18,391 nt of DNA from positions 1 through 18,391 of the forward strand of contig RGUK01000016.1 in the NCBI GenBank assembly GCA_010027825.1, given 5' to 3'. Positions 13,605-18,391 of this stretch are shown here, one piece after another. A program made the translations under genes and the position numbers. Each line of letters begins with the position of its first letter. Positions within the stretch are counted from its first letter, which is position 1. Source of the stretch: a bacterium (GTDB taxonomy: Bacteria; Dependentiae; Babeliae; Babeliales; RVW-14). The notes below the pieces were generated by a model, which did not search any database, was not told the DNA's origin, and saw nothing but the letters and a program-made list of their open reading frames with translations.

Positions 13605-14800
13605 TTGAACTGATTCGCTGTTCTGAACCTTGGCTTATTGCGCCGGAAGCTCTTGACTTCCTGGCAGACCGCGCAGCCGCTTTCCAGCTCGATAAGCTGC
13701 GGCCCGAAAAACTCAAAGGCAACCCGCTGCTCTCGGTCCAAAATGGCGTGGGCATCGTTGCGATTGAGGGCACGATGATGCGCCGACCCGACCCGTTGGC
13801 GCAGTGGTTGTTTGGAGCAACTGATACAGAAGAGATCGCGGCCGCTGTTTCCGAAGCAGCAGAGCGGGATGATGTGAGGTCGATCCTGCTGGATATTGAT
13901 TCGCCAGGCGGAACCGTTAATGGGGTGCCGGAACTGGCAGACGCAGTTCGAGAAGCGAGCGGGCAAAAGTTCGTCCACGCCTGGACCGCTGGCAGAATGG
14001 CTTCCGCGGCTTATTGGGTGGCGTCTCAGGCAGATGCTATTTACGCGGCACCTAGCGCCAAGGTCGGCAGCATTGGCGTCATTGTGCCATTCCTCGACCG
14101 ATCCGGCGAGATGGCAAAAAAGGGACTCAAGATGGAGGTTTTTGCTTCCGGCAAATTCAAAGGCGTTGGGATGCCGGGGACGAGCCTCACCGACGAACAG
14201 CGCGAACTGATCCAGGGCGAGGTCCAAGAGCTATTCGAAGACTTCCGTGCTGCCGTTCTTTCCCGAGGCCGCAATATTCCGGTTGAAGCCATGGAAGGGC
14301 AGACGTTTTCCGCTCGCACTGCGCAAAAATACGGACTCGCGGGCATAGCCAAAGACCGCAAAAGCCTAATGCGGCGAATCGGCTCGCTTAATTCTACCGG
14401 CGCCAAGGTTGACAGCGTTCAAAGGTTTTTTCCTAGCGCCTCTATGAAGACCGTTGAAGAACAGTTGGCCTCCGCCATCGCTAAGCTCGAAGCAGTCGAG
14501 GCGCAAAGCGCCACCATCGCGACTCTCGAAGCCGACCGCAAGGCGACGCGTGAAAAGCTCGAAACCCTTTTGGCCGATTTGGCTGAGCTTGACGGCAAGG
14601 TAAAGACCCTGACCGAGCAAAACGCCGAACTCGCAAAGAAAGCCGAGAATATCGACACGCAAATCGCTATTCGGGCCGCTCAAATCGCCGCCGAAGCTGG
14701 CTCCGTGGTTCCTGCCAAGGTCACCGCGCAGGGAGATCCAAAGGAAACCGTCTTCAAGTCTTCCGCTGAAGCCTGGAACGCTCAATTCGCTAAACGCTAA
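13601..14800 (+). CDS. Head maturation protease (S49/SppA-like) with scaffold-like C-terminal domain
   Basis: The 399-aa product has the S49 signatures VAIEGTMMRR, ILLDIDSPGGTVNG (about 95-108), TAGRMASAAYWVAS (129-142; Ser135 the likely nucleophile), AKVGSIGVIVP and SGKFKGVGMPG (183-193; Lys187 or Lys185 the general base). As in lambda gpC, the protease is followed by a helical scaffold region (residues ~282-399), rich in coiled coil (KLEAVEAQSATIATLEADRK ... LTEQNAELAKKAENIDTQIA). The protease would cut scaffold and portal/capsid proteins during head maturation. Start GTG 13601 overlaps the portal stop as GTGA. An internal in-frame ATG could make the scaffold alone. Confidence 0.85.
   Translation: MIELIRCSEPWLIAPEALDFLADRAAAFQLDKLRPEKLKGNPLLSVQNGVGIVAIEGTMMRRPDPLAQWLFGATDTEEIAAAVSEAAERDDVRSILLDIDSPGGTVNGVPELADAVREASGQKFVHAWTAGRMASAAYWVASQADAIYAAPSAKVGSIGVIVPFLDRSGEMAKKGLKMEVFASGKFKGVGMPGTSLTDEQRELIQGEVQELFEDFRAAVLSRGRNIPVEAMEGQTFSARTAQKYGLAGIAKDRKSLMRRIGSLNSTGAKVDSVQRFFPSASMKTVEEQLASAIAKLEAVEAQSATIATLEADRKATREKLETLLADLAELDGKVKTLTEQNAELAKKAENIDTQIAIRAAQIAAEAGSVVPAKVTAQGDPKETVFKSSAEAWNAQFAKR
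14444..14800 (+). CDS. Possible nested scaffold protein in frame with the protease (Nu3-like)
   Basis: ATG 14444 is in frame with the protease gene, and translation from it would yield 119 residues starting MKTVEEQLASAIAKLEAVEA. This is exactly the coiled-coil/scaffold part and excludes the S49 domain. In lambda the scaffold Nu3 is made from an internal start inside C. The arrangement here is the same in layout. There is no strong Shine-Dalgarno sequence upstream, but few genes in this phage have one. This is an inference from the layout, not proof of separate translation. Confidence 0.4.
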   Translation: MKTVEEQLASAIAKLEAVEAQSATIATLEADRKATREKLETLLADLAELDGKVKTLTEQNAELAKKAENIDTQIAIRAAQIAAEAGSVVPAKVTAQGDPKETVFKSSAEAWNAQFAKR

Positions 14801-14820
14801 TACTCACCAATCCCTAAAAT

Positions 14821-15720
14821 ATGGCACTGCCCACACTCCTTGACCTTGCCAAGACCGACGCCGGGATTGGTTATGACATTATCGAAGAGTCGATCCAATC
14901 GGCTCCAGAACTTCGGACGGTTCCGGCCGCTACCATCAAGGGAACGACAATGGAGCTTACGGTTCGCACTGGGCTTCCGACGGTTGCTTTCCGGAACGCA
15001 AACGAAGGCGTCGAGCGGTCTAAGTCCAGCTACGCGACCAAGACCTTCCAGACGTTTATTCTTGATCACCAAATCGCGGTGGACAAGCAAGTCATCAGCG
15101 GAGCCAAGGAACCGGGTCGCTGGCTTCAAAATCACGCCACCGGCGCCATGGAGGCGGCTTTCCGCAAGATCGGCTCTCAGTTCTACTACGGGACCGGGCA
15201 CGACGCCAAAGGCTTCCCTGGCTTGATTGCTCAGTACAGCGCAGACACTGACCACGAAGTCAATGCTTCTGGTTCGTCGAACAAATCCTCTGTGTGGATG
15301 GTCCGCCTGGGCGTCGAAACCCTCGAATTCCTGTTTGGCAACGACCAGACAATTCGGATGAACGACGAATGGGCAGAAGAAACTGTCTATGACGACAGCG
15401 CGAATCCTTACCAGGCCTGGACTAACTGGATGACTGGCCGGCTGGGTCTTCGCTTGGCCAACAAGCACGCTGCGGTGCGGATCAAGAATCTGGCCGCTTC
15501 CACTCAGGTTCTGAACGATACGCTTCTATACGAAGCCTACCGCAAGTTCACGGAGTTCGGTTTTGAGCCTACTCACATTTTCGCCAACGGACGCTCAATT
15601 GAGCAACTCCGCGCTTCCCGGACTGCGACCAACGCGACCGGCGCCCCGGTTTCGATGCCGCAAAACTGGGAAGGCATTCCAATCATCCGCACCGCTAGCA
15701 TTACCAACTCCGAAGCCTAA
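14821..15720 (+). CDS. Major capsid protein (HK97-fold type)
   Basis: The 299-aa product lies directly after the protease/scaffold gene, the usual place for the major capsid protein. It has an N-terminal helix (PTLLDLAKTDAGIGYDIIEE), the ELRTVPAATIKG and TGLPTVAFRNANEG strands (P-domain/E-loop-like), and LDHQIAVDKQVISG. A central QFYYGTGHDAKGFPGL follows, then EFGFEPTHIFANGRSIEQLR and the C-terminal WEGIPIIRT strand. This order is common in phage coat proteins of about 300 residues that need no long prodomain. It would assemble into the icosahedral shell. The start at ATG 14821 is 20 bases after the protease stop and has no Shine-Dalgarno sequence. Confidence 0.8.
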   Translation: MALPTLLDLAKTDAGIGYDIIEESIQSAPELRTVPAATIKGTTMELTVRTGLPTVAFRNANEGVERSKSSYATKTFQTFILDHQIAVDKQVISGAKEPGRWLQNHATGAMEAAFRKIGSQFYYGTGHDAKGFPGLIAQYSADTDHEVNASGSSNKSSVWMVRLGVETLEFLFGNDQTIRMNDEWAEETVYDDSANPYQAWTNWMTGRLGLRLANKHAAVRIKNLAASTQVLNDTLLYEAYRKFTEFGFEPTHIFANGRSIEQLRASRTATNATGAPVSMPQNWEGIPIIRTASITNSEA

Positions 15721-15729
15721 TTTACGACC

Positions 15730-16125
15730 ATGCCTCGCTCCGTTAAAGACGCTGAATTGATTAAGGTTAAGGCGCTACCGGCTGCGGCTGCGTCAAACAA
15801 TACGGATTCCATCGACCTGGGACAACTGACGCAAGAGGAGACCTATTTCGAGGTCGAGTTGAGCGTTCCGGCGACTCCCGCCTTGGTGGACACGAAGACG
15901 ATTACCTTCACTTTTCAGGACTCCGCCGACAATTCTTCCTTCGCCGCCATCACTGGCCTTTCCACGCTCGTCTTGACGGGTGCCGGAGGTGCTGGGGCTG
16001 CTGCTGCAACTCGCCGGGTCCGTCTTCCTGCTGCCGCTCGCCGATACCTTCGGGTTTCTGCGGCGGTCGAAACTGGCGGCGGTTCAAACGTTGCGGTTTC
16101 CTACACTCTCGCTCTCGTGTTCTGA
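15730..16125 (+). CDS. Capsid decoration-like protein, Bbp16-type
   Basis: The 131-aa product begins MPRSVKDAELIKVKALPAAA, then SNNTDSIDLGQ, a beta strand FEVELSVPAT, ITFTFQDSADNSSFAAITGL, and ends RRYLRVSAAVETGGGSNVAV. The IDLG, F-x-x-Q-D-S-x-D-N and RYLRV pattern matches small Bbp16-like proteins found directly after capsid genes. They are thought to be decoration or accessory capsid proteins. It starts nine bases after the capsid stop and is followed by a strong terminator. The capsid and this gene would be the last two of the head transcript, a position that favours high expression. Confidence 0.6.
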   Translation: MPRSVKDAELIKVKALPAAAASNNTDSIDLGQLTQEETYFEVELSVPATPALVDTKTITFTFQDSADNSSFAAITGLSTLVLTGAGGAGAAAATRRVRLPAAARRYLRVSAAVETGGGSNVAVSYTLALVF

Positions 16126-16159
16126 CGTGGTTAGCTGCTCGTAGTGTTGTCACGCTCCC

Positions 16160-16194
16160 GAGGGCGCCAGCGGTTTTCTGGCGCCCTCTTTTTT
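16160..16194 (+). terminator. Strong rho-independent terminator after the capsid genes
   Basis: A perfect 11-bp stem, GAGGGCGCCAG (16160-16170) with CTGGCGCCCTC (16178-16188), encloses a 7-base loop and is followed by six T residues (16189-16194). It ends the unit that runs from about 6967 to 16125. A start codon and the 14-bp palindrome lie immediately beyond it. Confidence 0.9.
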
Positions 16195-16206
16195 GTAAAC
16201 GCAAGT

Positions 16207-16220
16207 TTGTTGCGCAACAA
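16207..16220. promoter_or_regulatory. 14-bp perfect palindrome, copy 3 (TTGTTGCGCAACAA)
   Basis: The palindrome lies 12 bases after the terminator and ends two bases before ATG 16223. The same arrangement occurs at 4063-4076. The AAGG at its right edge is too close to the ATG to be a normal Shine-Dalgarno sequence. Because terminators precede both intergenic copies, a new transcript must start in this short space or read through. That makes a promoter, operator or leader element likely. Confidence 0.6.
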
Positions 16221-16222
16221 GG

Positions 16223-16528
16223 ATGTCACGGTTAGACGAAATTGCGGCCGATATGGCGGAAGTGCTTGAAGACATCGGGCTAGCTGTAACCTACGATAGC
16301 AACGAATACTCAGCTATACTGGCAGATCCGAGGGTAGAGCTAGACCTGCAATCGGGCGGATTTATGCCGGAATCTGATTTCTCTCTCAAGGTCCGTCGTG
16401 CGGATCTCGGGGGATGGACGCCAGCGATTCGCGACGTGGTGACGGTGCGAGACGTTGACTACGTAGTGAAAGCACTGACCGATCGGCCATCTAGCCCGAT
16501 GCTGGTCTTGCATATCGCGCGCAAATGA
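16223..16528 (+). CDS. Head-tail connector / neck protein
   Basis: The 101-aa product starts MSRLDEIAADMAEVLEDIGL. It continues with a beta-rich part (YSAILADPRVELDL, then FSLKVRRADLGGWTPAIRDV, then MLVLHIARK). Small proteins of this size with this plan sit after the capsid genes in many siphophages and join the portal/head to the tail (gpFII-like or HK97 gp6/gp10-like). It overlaps the next gene by ATGA. It is the first gene after the terminator and palindrome. The exact connector type cannot be set from sequence alone. Confidence 0.55.
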   Translation: MSRLDEIAADMAEVLEDIGLAVTYDSNEYSAILADPRVELDLQSGGFMPESDFSLKVRRADLGGWTPAIRDVVTVRDVDYVVKALTDRPSSPMLVLHIARK

Positions 16529-17289
16529 ACAGCCAAATTGAAGCAGCTTTTGCGGAGTGGCTGGGTGGCTTGGTCAATAACGCGCCTATCCATACGGCTT
16601 CAAGTTCCGACGAAATTAACCCGTCTAGGCTGGCTATCGTCGTTTCGGTTCCGACCTTAGAGCATTTGGTTGATCCGCTCCATAAAGCCACCGTGGAAGT
16701 TGTGCTAGCCGGACCCGCTTTTAACGCCTCTCTTAGCAGCTACCGAAACGCGGCCAGTTCAATCCTGACGGCCATCCAGTCTCGCGCGTTCTCCGGTTTA
16801 GTCACTGCCTTAGAGCCGTTCGCGGCATTCGCTGGACTGCACCTTCAGGAGTCGAGCGAAAGCCAGGGCGATGACACTTGGACCCATACCATCCGCGTAG
16901 TCTGCGGACTGATGACGGACGCCGAGGCCGAGCCTTGGCCCGACGATCAGGGCACTGCAGACTCGTTTACCGCTGGCGCTACGATGTCAGGCGGGAGGTT
17001 CGTCTACCTGTCAGGAGATGCTGCCATGTATGCCAACGCGGCAACATCGCTTCCCGCAATGGGCTACATACGCGGGGCCGTCGTTTCTGGCGACACCGTT
17101 ACCGTCTACCGCCAAGGACGCCTTGACGGTTTAGCCGGATTAACCGCAGACGCCGACTATTACCTTGGAGCGAACGGGCAGATCACCACTTCCCCGGGCA
17201 CGTCTGCTGGAATTATCCAATTTCTCGGGCGCTCTATCTCTACTACATCCCTGTTAGTCGAGATTGACAGCCCAATCGCAATCGAATAA
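16525..17289 (+). CDS. Tail completion-like protein fused to a surface module, 254 aa
   Basis: The N-terminal ~135 residues (IEAAFAEWLGGLVNNAPIHT ... VEVVLAGPAFN ... RNAASSILTAIQSRAFSGLV ... WTHTIRVVCGLM) match the plan of small tail-terminator/tail-completion proteins: helix, beta strands and an amphipathic helix. The C-terminal ~105 residues form a different, glycine/threonine-rich module (GDTVTVYRQGRLDGLAGLTA, DYYLGANGQITTSPGTSAGI, IQFLGRSISTTSLLVEI). A related module ends the next gene. The fusion is unusual because tail terminators normally lack it; it may project from the neck or tail. It overlaps the connector gene by ATGA. Confidence 0.55.
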   Translation: MNSQIEAAFAEWLGGLVNNAPIHTASSSDEINPSRLAIVVSVPTLEHLVDPLHKATVEVVLAGPAFNASLSSYRNAASSILTAIQSRAFSGLVTALEPFAAFAGLHLQESSESQGDDTWTHTIRVVCGLMTDAEAEPWPDDQGTADSFTAGATMSGGRFVYLSGDAAMYANAATSLPAMGYIRGAVVSGDTVTVYRQGRLDGLAGLTADADYYLGANGQITTSPGTSAGIIQFLGRSISTTSLLVEIDSPIAIE

Positions 17290-17301
17290 TCGCCCTGAAA
17301 C

Positions 17302-17817
17302 ATGCCAGTAGAAAAATACCAAACCTTTGACGGTGGGCAAAAGCTCAAACAGTTTTTGCAAACGTCCGCTGGCTCCTCTGACGCCGGCAAGCCTGTTGCT
17401 CTTAATGCTAGCGGGGAAATTGACGCGTCAATGCTGCCCAACACAGACGTTGACTCTTCGACTTTGCCCGCTTCAGAGAACCTAGCCGCAGGCGATTTAG
17501 TCAACATCTGGAACGATTCCGGGACGCTTAAGGTTCGCAAAGCAGACGCAACAAGCTCCGCCAAGCGCGCCGATGGTTTTGTCTTGGCTGGCGTCACAGC
17601 TCCCGCTAACGCGGAGGTGTTGCACGATGGGGCGCTCACGGGGCTAACCTCGTTGACCGTTGGAGGTCGATACTACCTCTCCGCGACTGCGGGAGGCATT
17701 ACTATTGAGGCTTCCGTCCCGACTACTTCCGGCAACTTGATTCAATACATCGGGCAGGCTGTCAGCGCTACAAAGCTCCTGTTCCAGCCTGACACCAATC
17801 CGCCGGTTGTCGCCTAA
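17302..17817 (+). CDS. Tail/fibre-type protein with the same C-terminal module, 171 aa
   Basis: The N-terminus KYQTFDGGQKLKQFLQTSAG, then SSDAGKPVALNASGEIDASM, is typical of phage fibre or baseplate-attached proteins (D-A-G-K-x-V-x-L-N-x-x-G). Residues ~60-163 hold the module also found at the end of the preceding gene: LTGLTSLTVGGRYYLSATAG, then GITIEASVPTTSGNLIQYIG, then QAVSATKLLF. The stop shares one base with the next start (TAATG). A receptor-binding or virion surface role is inferred. Confidence 0.55.
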   Translation: MPVEKYQTFDGGQKLKQFLQTSAGSSDAGKPVALNASGEIDASMLPNTDVDSSTLPASENLAAGDLVNIWNDSGTLKVRKADATSSAKRADGFVLAGVTAPANAEVLHDGALTGLTSLTVGGRYYLSATAGGITIEASVPTTSGNLIQYIGQAVSATKLLFQPDTNPPVVA

Positions 17818-18391
17818 TGCCCGACTTTGCTCACATTTGGACACCTAACGGCCCGTCATTGCGGGCTGCAATGGATGTTCAGATATTCACTGAAAACGGC
17901 ACCTGGATTAACCCGTCACCTTCCGTTCGCAGGGTTGGGTATTACCGTCTAATTGGCGCAGGCGGATCAGGCGGCTCTGGCCGTAGAGGAGCCGCAGATA
18001 CCGTGCGCTGTGGCGGCGGCGGCGGCGCCCCCGCCGCAGTAGTGGAGGGCTGGTTTTTTACCGATTTGTTGGCCGACGATGGGCCTGACCAGACGGTGTT
18101 CATCGGCGCCGGACAGCCCGGCGGCAATGCTGTTACCAGTAATGATACGAACGGAAATCCAGGGACCGCAGGCGGCGCAACATCTTGGGGCAATGTTACA
18201 GCCGCCGGAGGCAATCCTGGCAGCGGCGGAACGACTAACCTAGGGTCCGGAGGCACCGCAAAGACTAACGCGTGTGCCGTTGGAATTTCTGCGGCAAACT
18301 CACTGACTGGCGGCGCTGCATCTGTTTCCGGCCAGGCCGGGGGCACCCCGGCAGCAAGCGCGCTTGCTTTGCCCGCAGGCGGCGGCGCGGG
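17817..18391 (+). CDS. Glycine-rich tail fibre-like protein, 5' part (runs off the right edge)
   Basis: ATG 17817 overlaps the previous stop (TAATG). The frame then stays open to the window end, giving about 191 residues of a longer protein. It begins MPDFAHIWTPNGPSLRAAMD, followed by VQIFTENGTWINP and YYRLIGAGGSGGSGRRGA. This is the pattern of phage proteins in which F-x-x-x-G-T-W ... V/Y-x-x-x-G-A-G-G leads into a long glycine-rich domain. The glycine-rich part (GTAGGATSWGNVTAAGGNPG and similar) resembles the polyglycine sandwich tips of receptor-binding fibres. It is the third successive gene likely to be exposed on the virion. Confidence 0.6.
   Translation, partial: MPDFAHIWTPNGPSLRAAMDVQIFTENGTWINPSPSVRRVGYYRLIGAGGSGGSGRRGAADTVRCGGGGGAPAAVVEGWFFTDLLADDGPDQTVFIGAGQPGGNAVTSNDTNGNPGTAGGATSWGNVTAAGGNPGSGGTTNLGSGGTAKTNACAVGISAANSLTGGAASVSGQAGGTPAASALALPAGGGA

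Noticed and set aside
13430..14227. Long - strand open frame of 265 codons
   Set aside because: It lies antisense to the portal end and the S49 protease, both with clear family motifs; a codon-bias shadow.
14797..15468. Long - strand open frame of 223 codons
   Set aside because: Entirely antisense to the major capsid gene; no recognisable domain.
18013..18030. GGC triplet run as a microsatellite repeat
   Set aside because: It encodes the polyglycine part of the fibre-like protein; nothing more is needed to explain it.
17942..18346. Proline-rich - strand open frame
   Set aside because: The mirror of the glycine-rich + strand fibre gene.

Overview
The window is mostly a tailed double-stranded DNA phage or prophage (about 1500-18391, GC-rich, nearly all genes on the + strand). 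To its left lies a shorter, visibly more AT-rich stretch (1-1434) whose genes all run on the - strand. The phage part has the lambda-like head order: terminase small subunit, GpA-type terminase large subunit, gpW-like joiner, lambda-type portal, S49 head protease with a scaffold-like tail, major capsid protein, decoration-like protein, connector, tail-completion-like protein, then fibre-type proteins. No integrase, repressor, endolysin, tRNA or CRISPR array is visible. I cannot tell whether this is an integrated prophage or a virion genome.

Left region, 1-1434 (- strand): a partial lipoprotein gene, a secreted surface-protein gene split by a single-base frameshift in an A run, and a C-terminal remnant of a TlyA-type hemolysin/rRNA methyltransferase. 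The first two have clear Shine-Dalgarno sequences, unlike the phage genes. Composition, strand and initiation signals all change between about 1435 and 1503, so this is either a true boundary (integration or recombination) or an assembly join.

Region 1503-3972 (+): two tiny membrane proteins, an SSB-like protein with an acidic DEIPW tail, a small lipoprotein, and a tightly coupled chain made of a PAPS-reductase/DndC-like protein, a 27-residue CxxC peptide and a DNA methyltransferase half (motifs X, I and II only). An unrecognised protein follows, then a strong terminator at 4013-4050.

Region 4063-6853: a DUF4417-like gene preceded by a 14-bp perfect palindrome, a convergent - strand coiled-coil gene, and three + strand genes. 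These are a He_PIG-domain structural protein, a small helical protein, and a protein whose N-terminus resembles Tad2/DUF2829, fused to a beta-rich, structural-looking region.

Region 6854-11894: an AT-rich leader with repeated GTGCAAA, a double-domain glycosyltransferase with a fused small phage domain, a membrane/coiled-coil protein, TerS, an ATP-grasp protein and TerL. These five genes are linked by 1-4 base stop/start overlaps.

Region 11911-18391: head and tail genes, split by a second strong terminator (16160-16194) and a second copy of the same palindrome. Both intergenic palindromes end two bases before a start codon, and a third copy lies inside TerS. Most phage genes have no recognisable Shine-Dalgarno sequence and often start by stop/start overlap. 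That fits a host not dependent on SD initiation (for example Verrucomicrobiota or Bacteroidota), but the host cannot be fixed from this sequence.
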